A DNA stretch of 5,479 bases, taken from Ignavibacteriales bacterium (GTDB lineage Bacteria; Bacteroidota; Ignavibacteria; Ignavibacteriales; Ignavibacteriaceae). Every line of letters starts with the position of its first letter. Positions within the stretch are counted from its first letter, which is position 1. Positions 1-5,479 of this stretch are shown here, one piece after another. The translations under genes were made by a program, and so were the position numbers. The notes under the pieces were generated by a model. The model ran no database searches. It worked only from the letters and a program-made list of their open reading frames with translations, and was not told where the DNA came from. Location of the stretch: contig JAGUXE010000410.1 of NCBI GenBank assembly GCA_020061995.1, positions 1 to 5,479 on the forward strand, in the 5' to 3' direction.

Positions 1-31
1 TCTCAAACAGTGGCTCGTTGCAATATTCATG
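1..31 (-). other. Open continuation of the DarT-like frame beyond its stop
   Basis: These 31 bases lie downstream of the TGA that ends the DarT-like frame. Read in the same frame they encode HEYCNEPLFE and remain open to the window edge. In DarT-family proteins the strand with the catalytic Glu (typically an AEVLV-like segment) lies roughly 35-40 residues after the Asn-Ala-Thr motif region, which would put it at or just past the window edge. This suggests the stretch is former or real coding sequence rather than intergenic DNA. That reading is inference from family spacing recalled from memory; ten residues cannot prove it. Confidence 0.35.
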
Positions 32-778
32 TCACAGCAAGCATATCAGTTGTTTTGGTTGTTTAAAGAAAATGCTGTTATTATAAGAACTTAGCCTTTC
101 TGAACCAATACTTACATCGTTTCTCGTTGCATTTTTATTAGCGTATTTTGCGTTTTTCCAAAATACTACTTCTGGGTCTATTTCAAGGATAACCGGATTG
201 TTGATTCGATTTTGGTTCAAAGCAATATACATCATTGGGTGATTTCTTGTAAAACTAATTCTTACATAATTTTGAAGATTGTATCTGCGGTCAAGTGAAC
301 GTGATAAATCATCACCACCAGGCATTGGTATCTCAATATTATTGCTTACACAATAATGCCAAGAATATAAAGCACCGTGCCTTTTAATAGATTGCAAATT
401 TGCTCTGTCCGTAAAGTGGTAAAGAGTACTTATATTGTTATTATTCAAAACGCTTTGGTATTGCTGCCAGTCTGATTTGCATCTTTGTTGCCTAAAAATT
501 TCTTTTTTCCTTTGGGCTTCATTGATTCTTGCAATTTCTTCACGTCTTCTGGCATCTTGTTCTTGCTGAAGCTTTAATGCTTTAAGCCTATCTTCTTCTT
601 GCTTTTGCCGTTGTCTTTGCTCTCTTAATATTCTTTCAGATTCTGATTCTCTTGAATATGTTGAAGTCGGTTTATAAGTTGTCGTAGAACTTGTCCTGTT
701 ACTATTTGAACTTTTACTTCCACTATTAGCCCAAATTATTATGACGATAACTATTACAATTACTATGAATGTCCCCAT
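32..778 (-). CDS. Membrane-anchored coiled-coil protein with DarT-like ADP-ribosyltransferase domain, probably truncated
   Basis: The 248-residue product has three parts. Residues 3-16 are an Ile/Val run that should be one N-terminal membrane anchor. Residues 18-45 are a Ser/Thr/Asn linker, and about 45-100 form a highly charged Arg/Glu/Gln coiled coil. From about residue 117 the sequence resembles DarT (PF14487, DUF4433): LYHFTD at 119-124, G-x-LYSW at 135-140, PGGDDLSRSLDRRY at 153-166, YVRISFTRNHPMMY at 171-184 and NATRND at 216-221. DarT enzymes use NAD+ to ADP-ribosylate thymidine in single-stranded DNA and are usually toxins neutralised by the macrodomain protein DarG. The catalytic Glu segment is not reached before the TGA at 32-34, so activity is doubtful. 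The ATG at 778 is chosen because it puts the anchor at the N-terminus. The longer start at 892 would read 38 residues through a palindromic repeat. No DarG is visible; downstream sequence is outside the window. Confidence 0.72.
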   Translation of the reverse strand: MGTFIVIVIVIVIIIWANSGSKSSNSNRTSSTTTYKPTSTYSRESESERILREQRQRQKQEEDRLKALKLQQEQDARRREEIARINEAQRKKEIFRQQRCKSDWQQYQSVLNNNNISTLYHFTDRANLQSIKRHGALYSWHYCVSNNIEIPMPGGDDLSRSLDRRYNLQNYVRISFTRNHPMMYIALNQNRINNPVILEIDPEVVFWKNAKYANKNATRNDVSIGSERLSSYNNSIFFKQPKQLICLL

Positions 779-802
779 GTGCGTCTTTTTTTTATTATAG
801 TT

Positions 803-935
803 GGTAACGTTTTGGCGCTTGGCGCAGTGGCGGATTTCGGAGCACAAAACTGTCAATACACCACAAAGGTTGATGCGAGGTAGAATGTTCATTTAACCAC
901 GTCACCCGCCATTGAGCCAAACGCCTGTTAGGCAC
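803..935. repeat. attC-like imperfect palindrome 1, between the lipoprotein and DarT-like genes
   Basis: This 133-bp element has complementary ends. The left arm at 803-833 contains GTAACGTTTTGGCGCTTGGC and then AGTGGCGG. The right arm at 906-935 contains CCGCCATTGAGCCAAACG and ends in GTTAGGC (927-933), which matches the integron R-box consensus GTTRRRY. The opposite end (GGTAAC) fits the partner consensus RYYYAAC poorly. The unpaired centre carries AAAACTGTCAATAC, nearly the same as a block in the element at 1846-1983. It starts 7 bp after the lipoprotein stop and ends 24 bp before the DarT-like ATG. An alternative is a phylum-specific intergenic repeat not linked to any integron. No T-tract follows on the transcribed strand, so it is not a standard terminator. 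Confidence 0.62.
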
Positions 936-942
936 AGTATTT

Positions 943-1839
943 CTATTGTCGTCCATATTTAATCTCCTGTATTTTGTCTGTTTTACCAAAGGGTTTTCCG
1001 TTAATTATAGGAATGTTTATAGTGTCAAGTTTGAGTTCGGGGTCACAGTCGAAAACGATTTGAAGATTTATTCCATTAATTTCTTCTTTGGTTTTGATAT
1101 TGTCTAAAGACCATATTTCATATTCGTTAGAAACAGAAATAAATCTGTCTCGCTTGTCATTTGTCTTAACAAATAGTTGTGGCGAAAAGGGACTACATTG
1201 TTCAGAAGGCAAAGGGTCTGATTTTATTACGATTTGATAGTTTTCCGAACTATTATAGCTAAAGTGAAGTCTACCGAGAATAGTCGTGTCACGATACTCT
1301 GGCTTAAATGAAACGTAAAATTTTGTCCGAGCATTTGGTATTCTTGTCAAAATAATTTGTTCGTTACCTTCAAGAATTAATTTGTTGTTATAGTCATATA
1401 ATTCATACTCGTCTTCACCGCCACAACAACCATACTTTACAGTCTTATAGTTACCAAATTCAAGAAATATGTCGTCACAGTTGTGCTTTATTGTCAATGC
1501 TGCCTTTTCAGGGTTGTTAAGCGGTAATAAGTCAATTTGAATTAAACGGTTTTGTCCTTCCATTCCTGTATGTGCTTCAGTAGTCGTTGTTTTTCTTGCA
1601 ATGAAGCGTTCTGCATCTTTGTCGCCATAAAAGTCAAGATATACAATGTTGTAATTAATTTCTTTGATTTTATATTTGTTGCCTGAAAAACTGTCAACTG
1701 GAAACAGTTCGATAGAGGAAAAGTCCTTGTCGCTAAAGGTTGAATTGTCAGCCGTTACTTGTTGCACATTATTGTCCTTTGTTGAACAGCTATAAAGTCC
1801 AACGATTATTATTGTTAATATGGTCAGCTGTCGTCTCAT
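943..1839 (-). CDS. Lipoprotein of unknown function
   Basis: The product is 298 residues. A basic start (MRRQ) and a hydrophobic segment at about 5-15 lead to a lipobox, Leu15-Tyr16-Ser17-Cys18, so it should be lipidated at Cys18 and anchored in the inner or outer membrane, facing the periplasm or surface. The mature part is polar, rich in beta-type alternation, and has no membrane segment. It has five further Cys: 121, 138, 139, 215 and 265. The adjacent pair lies in YGCCGGEDEYELYD (136-149), a notable acidic/Cys patch. I do not recognise the family and assign no function. An in-frame ATG at 1890 would add 17 residues through the flanking palindrome and spoil the signal peptide, so the ATG at 1839 is preferred. 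The gene is tightly framed by two related palindromes (6 bp before, 7 bp after), which makes it look like a mobile cassette. Confidence 0.8.
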   Translation of the reverse strand: MRRQLTILTIIIVGLYSCSTKDNNVQQVTADNSTFSDKDFSSIELFPVDSFSGNKYKIKEINYNIVYLDFYGDKDAERFIARKTTTTEAHTGMEGQNRLIQIDLLPLNNPEKAALTIKHNCDDIFLEFGNYKTVKYGCCGGEDEYELYDYNNKLILEGNEQIILTRIPNARTKFYVSFKPEYRDTTILGRLHFSYNSSENYQIVIKSDPLPSEQCSPFSPQLFVKTNDKRDRFISVSNEYEIWSLDNIKTKEEINGINLQIVFDCDPELKLDTINIPIINGKPFGKTDKIQEIKYGRQ

Positions 1840-1845
1840 AATATT

Positions 1846-1983
1846 GTGCCTAACGTTTCGGGGCTTAGCGAAGGTGGCGATTTTTACCACTAACCTACCT
1901 AAGAAGCACTAACTTCAAATTTACGAAAAACTGTCATACGAAGCACTGCACCGCCACTTTTGCAAAACCGCTGTTGGGTGCTG
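1846..1983. repeat. attC-like imperfect palindrome 2, upstream of the lipoprotein gene
   Basis: This element of about 138 bp has complementary outer ends: GTGCCTAAC (1846-1854) pairs with GTTGGGTGC (1973-1981), and both contain R-box-like heptamers (GCCTAAC fits RYYYAAC, GTTGGGT fits GTTRRRY). Inner arms also pair: GCGAAGGTGGCG (1868-1879) against CCGCCACTTTTGC (1951-1963). The centre contains AAAACTGTCATACGAAGCAC, related to the centre of the element at 803-935, and both have the same orientation. It begins 6 bp upstream of the lipoprotein ATG. Size and architecture resemble long integron attC sites, but no integrase gene is present, so a non-integron intergenic repeat is the main alternative. 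Confidence 0.65.
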
Positions 1984-2205
1984 GTGTTCCTGTCTTCCGT
2001 GTCTGTAAACCATTGTCTCTGTTGAGTTTTACTGACTTTTTGTTTGACGTTTTGGTCTCTGCGGTTGTGTATTTTTTATTTTCAGAAGGGAGGTGTTTTT
2101 TTTAATTCAATTTTTCTTGCTGTGGATTTGCAAGCTCTTTGACAAAGCTTTGGTCTGCGCTTGGGCTTGTGCGGCTTTGGCAATGTACTTGCAAATAGGG
2201 CAGGC
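1984..2205. other. Gene-free stretch after cusB
   Basis: No coding frame is convincing in these 222 bases. The plus strand is rich in T and G. Two loosely similar blocks, TTTGAC then TTTGGTCT with GCG and TTGTG following, occur at 2043-2069 and 2138-2172. The 3' end of the cus operon should lie here, yet on the transcribed (minus) strand there is no GC-rich hairpin followed by a U-tract; the long homopolymer there is an A-run. Termination must use another mechanism or signal. Confidence 0.6.
2126..2196. repeat. 9-bp perfect inverted repeat just downstream of cusB
   Basis: ATTTGCAAG at 2126-2134 is the exact reverse complement of CTTGCAAAT at 2188-2196, separated by 53 bases. The spacer contains a 10-bp palindrome, CAAAGCTTTG (2143-2152). 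The transcript from cusB could fold into a stem here, and the element may help protect or define the 3' end of the operon mRNA, but it lacks a U-tract. It could also be a degenerate mobile repeat. Confidence 0.4.
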
Positions 2206-3963
2206 TTAGTGTTGATGTCCTTGTGGCTGATTTGTTTTAGTTCCTTGCTTACTTTGTGTTCTTATTTTCTTTTTCACTTCTCCACATCTTAGCATTTTAT
2301 CACCAAAGTATGGATTATTGATTTCTTCTTTTTCACTTAACCAAAATGCACCTTTGTCGTCTAATGCCATAGGGCAATATGCTACATAGACAGTCTCAAT
2401 TTTCAGCCCGAATGTTTCTGCGATTTCAATCATTTGGTTTGAAAGGTCAGAGAATATTTCTCTTTGTTTTTCTATGTCTTTAGCGATTTGCAAAAGTCCT
2501 ATGTGTTTTTTTAGATTTGAAAACTGCTCCATCCAAGCATTGTGTGCTTCTTCATCAAGCAACTTCATATCAATTTTATTCAAACTGGTTTCCAACTTTT
2601 TGGCGTTAGATTGTGTCAGTTTAAAGTCACTTTGAACTAAACTCTTATTGAGTTCTAAATATTGGTAAACAAAATCTGTTAGTTGTTCGGTAAACTTGTC
2701 AGGAACGGCAATAGTATTATCTACCGCCCGATTCATCATACTGTAATTGCCATTGAGTTGGGCTGCTCCGTCAATAGCAAATACTCCATTGGTAACGATT
2801 TCTTCGCCTTCTGTTAAACCATTTTCCACAATGTAATATTCGCCCAAAGAAGCACCTAAGGTAATTTCTCTCATTTCAAAGGCAGGGAATTCTGTATTAG
2901 GAACTTTCACATACACAACAGAGCGTTTTCCTGTCCAAAGAAGTGATGTATTTGGAATTACAATAGATTTTCCGCTGACCGATAAACTTGCTTTGATTTT
3001 ACCCTTCACAAACATCTCGGGCTTGAGAAGTTGTTGAGGGTTGTTTAATTCTGCTCTTACTGTTGCGGTTCTTGTTTGTGGATTGATTAATGGGTCTATA
3101 AAAGAAATGGTAGAGTTAAACTCTTTACCCGGAATAGATGCAAGCGTAATTATAATTTTCTGTCCGATTTTCATAAATGGCAAATCACTTTCATAAGCAT
3201 CTAATAATATCCATACTTTATTTAAGTCCGCAATTTCAAAAAGCACAGTTCCTTTATTTACATAATCGCCTTTTGAAATATCCCTTCTGATTACAATGCC
3301 TGATTGGTCGGCATACACATCAAATTCAGTCAGGACAACACCGCTATTTTCAATTTCGTTGATTTGTTTTTCATTGATTTTCCATAAGCGTAGCTTTTCC
3401 TTAGAGGCATTGTAAAGTGCAGGGTTAATTTCTTTGAATTTTGAAGATTCGATTAATTCTTTTTGTGCAGTTACCAATTCGGGGGAATAAATGGTTGCTA
3501 ACTTTTGCCCTTTGCTTATAGTTTGCCCTGTGAAGTCTATAAACAGTTTTTCAATTCTTCCTGAATAATTTGCGGTAATTACGGATAATTTTTGTTCGTT
3601 TACTGCGACCTTTCCTGTGAGATAAATTTCGTGTTCCGGTGAAACTGTTTTTACCTTTTGAGTTTGCACATTAGCCAATGCTATTGCTTCGGGTGACATT
3701 GTATGTATAAAAGGACTGCTTTCACCTTTATCAGATTTTTGAGCTACGGGAATTAAATCCATACCGCAAATCGGGCATTTACCCGGTTCATTTTGCCTTA
3801 TTTGTGGGTGCATTGAACAAGTGTAGGTTGTTTCTTTATCTTGTTCGTGATTATGACTTGACTCAGATGAGTTGTCAGATTTAAAAATTAACCACCCTAA
3901 AAATAATCCGATAATCAGCACCAGACTGAGTTGCAATATTCTATTATTTAGTATCTGTTTCAT
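2206..3963 (-). CDS. cusB: CusB-family periplasmic adaptor of a Cu/Ag RND efflux system
   Basis: This 585-residue protein is the adaptor that links the inner-membrane pump to the outer-membrane channel and passes Cu(I)/Ag(I) to the pump. Residues 9-27 form an N-terminal membrane anchor or uncleaved signal. A heavy-metal-binding domain follows at about 46-73, with Cys49, Met51, His52, Cys63, Cys66 and Met68 in the typical YTCSMHP ... CPICGMDL pattern. The adaptor core spans about 108-405: barrel-sandwich halves (AVNEQKLSVITANYSGRIEK and VYADQSGIVI ... GDYVNKG) around a short helical hairpin (about 160-206), then beta-barrel and membrane-proximal domains. Residues about 424-563 match the DUF3347 type (PF11827), ending in YCPMALDDKGAFW and MLRC, with candidate ligands Cys530, Met532, Met557 and Cys560. 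The tail ends GHQH. At 585 residues it is longer than E. coli CusB (about 400) because of the terminal domains. It starts 17 bp after the channel gene and is the last gene of the operon. Confidence 0.95.
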   Translation of the reverse strand: MKQILNNRILQLSLVLIIGLFLGWLIFKSDNSSESSHNHEQDKETTYTCSMHPQIRQNEPGKCPICGMDLIPVAQKSDKGESSPFIHTMSPEAIALANVQTQKVKTVSPEHEIYLTGKVAVNEQKLSVITANYSGRIEKLFIDFTGQTISKGQKLATIYSPELVTAQKELIESSKFKEINPALYNASKEKLRLWKINEKQINEIENSGVVLTEFDVYADQSGIVIRRDISKGDYVNKGTVLFEIADLNKVWILLDAYESDLPFMKIGQKIIITLASIPGKEFNSTISFIDPLINPQTRTATVRAELNNPQQLLKPEMFVKGKIKASLSVSGKSIVIPNTSLLWTGKRSVVYVKVPNTEFPAFEMREITLGASLGEYYIVENGLTEGEEIVTNGVFAIDGAAQLNGNYSMMNRAVDNTIAVPDKFTEQLTDFVYQYLELNKSLVQSDFKLTQSNAKKLETSLNKIDMKLLDEEAHNAWMEQFSNLKKHIGLLQIAKDIEKQREIFSDLSNQMIEIAETFGLKIETVYVAYCPMALDDKGAFWLSEKEEINNPYFGDKMLRCGEVKKKIRTQSKQGTKTNQPQGHQH

Positions 3964-3980
3964 CTTATTTAATTTTTGTT

Positions 3981-5387
3981 TTAACGCCCCATCAATCTTT
4001 CCATCATTGCAACGGCAATGTTTCCATCAATAAGTGCGTCCAAGTATTTTAATCGGTAATCCAAAAGTTGTTGCTGCATTCTCAGCACTTCTTCAAAGTT
4101 GCTACCTTCGGTTGAATATTGCACAATCAAAATATTCAATGCCTGATTTGCTAATGAGGTCTGTTCTTGATACAGTTTTACCCTGCGGTCGGCATCTTTA
4201 AACTCTTTCAAAGCATCTTCATAATTCACCATCAATTGATTGCTTACATCCTGTTTTTGTTCAATAACAGATTGACGCATAAAGTCAGATTCACGAACAG
4301 AGGCTGTGTATTTCTTTCGCCATAATGGTATAGTTACTGTAGCCATTGGCATCAACATATTTCGACCATTCATCATACTTTCGCTGTTAGCTCTTGGTTG
4401 GAAAATATCATATTGCAACCCCACGCCAATCATAGGCAATCCCATTTTCCTGTTCATATTACCTTGTGCGATATATGCTGATTCTTCTTGTTCCAACATT
4501 TTCAGCATCGGATTATTGTTTTTGATGCTGTCGGGAATTTCATTAAGTGAAATTGGCATTGTTGCAGCTGTTATAGAGTCTGAAAATATTACAGGTTCAT
4601 TTTTATCTCTATTGAGCAATTGATTAAATCGAGCAATAAGCGGAATTTTGGTATCTTCTAATAATGCAAGATTATTTTGCAGTTCGTTAATTTCCATTTG
4701 AACACGCAGCACATCTATCATACTACCACTGCTGTTCATATTTTCCATTTCACCCATTTGGGGCATATTTCGGGTAGGAGAATTTGGGGATGATGATTGT
4801 CCTTGCATATTCATTCCACCCATTCCACTGCTGGAATTATTGGCATTTGGATTATTCGAATTTCTCATATTTCCAAAACTGCCAGAACTGCCACCACTTT
4901 GTCCACCGCTTTTGAATCTTGTCAGAGCGATTTGCTCCATTGTTTTTAGCAGTTCAATATTTTCTTTGGTGATAGCAATTTCCTTTTCTAATAATTGCAG
5001 GGCATACCAATTCGCCCGAACTTCATAAAAAAGCATTGATTTAGCTTCATTGAATTCTTCAAATTTTGCCTTTGCCATAAAAGTCATTTCATTTTTAGCT
5101 GCTCCTAAAGTTCCAAACCAAGGGAACATTTGCATTAGTGAAATTTCAGCAACCTGATTGCCCATATAGCGTTCCATAGGCATCACAAAAAAACCAAAAG
5201 AAAGTTGTGGGTCGGGGAGTGAGCCTACTTGTGGCACTCTTTCCAATGCTGCCTGATATTGAAAATATTTAGATTTTAAATTTGGATTATTTTCTGCTGC
5301 AAACAATAAATAATCATCTAAAGTTTGACTCTTTGCATTGACTGCAAAGAGAAATAGAAGTAGTATATATGCTATTTTAATTTTCAT
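3981..5387 (-). CDS. cusC: TolC-family outer-membrane channel (CusC-like) with a Met-rich insertion
   Basis: This 468-residue protein is the outer-membrane and periplasmic duct of the efflux complex. Residues 1-20 are a cleavable signal peptide (hydrophobic 6-16, NAKSQ at the end); there is no lipobox, unlike E. coli CusC. Two outer-membrane efflux protein repeats are present: about 22-255 (LPDPQLSFGFF, EISLMQMFPWFGTLGAAK, then helices) and about 285-465 (GVGLQYDIF, ATVTIPLWRKKY, then helices). The second hairpin turns at YSTEGSNFEEVLRMQ (424-438). In the first repeat the equivalent turn (RFKSG, 157-161, to SMIDVLR, 222-228) is opened by about 60 residues rich in Gly, Ser, Asn and Met, with eight Met between 174 and 217. 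The ATG overlaps the stop of the RND gene (ATGA), which fixes the start and suggests coupled translation. The metal role is inferred from the neighbouring cusB. Confidence 0.92.
   Translation of the reverse strand: MKIKIAYILLLFLFAVNAKSQTLDDYLLFAAENNPNLKSKYFQYQAALERVPQVGSLPDPQLSFGFFVMPMERYMGNQVAEISLMQMFPWFGTLGAAKNEMTFMAKAKFEEFNEAKSMLFYEVRANWYALQLLEKEIAITKENIELLKTMEQIALTRFKSGGQSGGSSGSFGNMRNSNNPNANNSSSGMGGMNMQGQSSSPNSPTRNMPQMGEMENMNSSGSMIDVLRVQMEINELQNNLALLEDTKIPLIARFNQLLNRDKNEPVIFSDSITAATMPISLNEIPDSIKNNNPMLKMLEQEESAYIAQGNMNRKMGLPMIGVGLQYDIFQPRANSESMMNGRNMLMPMATVTIPLWRKKYTASVRESDFMRQSVIEQKQDVSNQLMVNYEDALKEFKDADRRVKLYQEQTSLANQALNILIVQYSTEGSNFEEVLRMQQQLLDYRLKYLDALIDGNIAVAMMERLMGR
4722..4910 (-). 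other. Met/Gly/Ser/Asn-rich insertion encoded within the TolC-like gene
   Basis: This segment encodes residues 160-222 of the channel. The composition is low-complexity and probably disordered: GGQSGGSSGS at 161-170, then GMGGMNMQGQ at 188-197 and MPQMGEMENM at 208-217. Met residues are 174, 189, 192, 194, 208, 211, 214 and 217, with Met223 just beyond. Met-rich, Gly/Asn-spaced sequences are typical Cu(I)/Ag(I) ligands in periplasmic copper proteins. The metal-binding function here is inference. Confidence 0.7.
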
Positions 5388-5479
5388 TTTGAATCTCTTT
5401 TGATTAAATATTCTTCCCGAGCAGCATACAAAACCGGAACTACAAACAAGGTAATCAAAGCAACTGCCATACCGCCAAA
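5384..5479 (-). CDS. cusA: RND heavy-metal efflux pump, C-terminal end only (CusA/CzcA family)
   Basis: Only the last 31 residues and the TGA stop lie in the window; the gene continues past the right edge. The visible piece, FGGMAVALITLFVVPVLYAA followed by REEYLIKRDSK, matches the final transmembrane helix and short cytoplasmic tail of CusA/CzcA-type pumps, where a TLFVVPVLY segment is characteristic. These inner-membrane proton antiporters drive metal export. Its stop codon shares four bases (ATGA) with the start of the TolC-like gene, so the two are co-transcribed and likely translationally coupled. CusA rather than CzcA is inferred from the Cu/Ag-type adaptor downstream. Confidence 0.85.
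   Translation of the reverse strand, partial: FGGMAVALITLFVVPVLYAAREEYLIKRDSK

Noticed and set aside
32..34. TGA recoding as Trp or selenocysteine in the DarT-like frame
   Set aside because: TGA ends the RND gene in this window, the other genes fit the standard code, and no selenocysteine element can be assessed at the window edge.
735..772. Repetitive codons encoding the Ile/Val run as a possible microsatellite or phase-variable tract
   Set aside because: The triplets vary (GTA, ATT, ATA, GTT, ATC, GTC) and no exact unit is repeated enough to slip; a plain hydrophobic anchor explains them.
795..989. 64-codon minus-strand reading frame
   Set aside because: It lies across the palindrome at 803-935 and overlaps the 3' end of the lipoprotein gene in another frame; its composition is that of the repeat and it has no recognisable domain.
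1916..1923. TAAATTTG on the minus strand, fitting the Bacteroidota -7 consensus TAnnTTTG, 76 bp upstream of the lipoprotein ATG
   Set aside because: At the usual spacing the -33 position reads TGC rather than TTG, and an 8-base match in AT-rich DNA is easily due to chance.
2090..2120. T-run on the plus strand as a possible intrinsic terminator
   Set aside because: The run would serve only plus-strand transcripts, there is no plus-strand gene ending here, and no stable GC-rich hairpin directly precedes it.
4306..4623. 105-codon plus-strand reading frame
   Set aside because: Antisense shadow inside the well-supported TolC-like gene; its hydrophobicity is a by-product of the opposite strand.
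4840..5028. 62-codon plus-strand reading frame
   Set aside because: Antisense shadow within the TolC-like gene, over the Gly/Ser-rich insertion; no independent support.

Overview
The window is AT-rich bacterial DNA, almost certainly from a member of the Bacteroidota. Three things point there: a cusA-cusC-cusB gene order with a CusB that ends in a DUF3347-type metal-binding domain, poor Shine-Dalgarno sites in front of the genes, and a lipoprotein and intergenic repeats of a style common in that phylum. Genus cannot be read from the sequence. Every gene I can support lies on the minus strand, so the window is described here from its right end to its left end, in the direction of transcription.

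Right part (5479 to 2206): the end of a copper/silver tripartite efflux operon. The last 31 codons of an RND pump (CusA/CzcA type) overlap by 4 bases (ATGA) the start of a TolC-family outer-membrane channel (CusC-like). That gene is followed after 17 bp by a periplasmic adaptor of the CusB family. The adaptor carries a Cys/Met/His heavy-metal-binding domain at its N-terminus and a DUF3347-like domain at its C-terminus. The channel has an unusual Met/Gly/Ser/Asn-rich insertion of about 63 residues, placed where its first helical hairpin should turn at the periplasmic tip. Together the three proteins would move Cu(I)/Ag(I) from the periplasm out of the cell.

Middle (2205 to 1840): a 366-bp gene-free stretch. 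It holds a 9-bp perfect inverted repeat near the end of cusB and, next to the following gene, a 138-bp imperfect palindrome with integron attC-like ends (GCCTAAC ... GTTGGGT).

Left part (1839 to 1): two accessory genes laid out like cassettes. A lipoprotein of unknown function (943-1839) sits between two related attC-like palindromes (1846-1983 and 803-935), with only 6-7 bp on each side. The second palindrome is followed by a gene (32-778) for a membrane-anchored, coiled-coil protein with a C-terminal DarT-like DNA ADP-ribosyltransferase domain. Its reading frame stops at a TGA just before the segment where the catalytic Glu of DarT enzymes is expected. The frame stays open beyond that stop to the window edge, so the gene is probably truncated, broken, or affected by a sequence error. 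No integrase, transposase or DarG antitoxin is visible.
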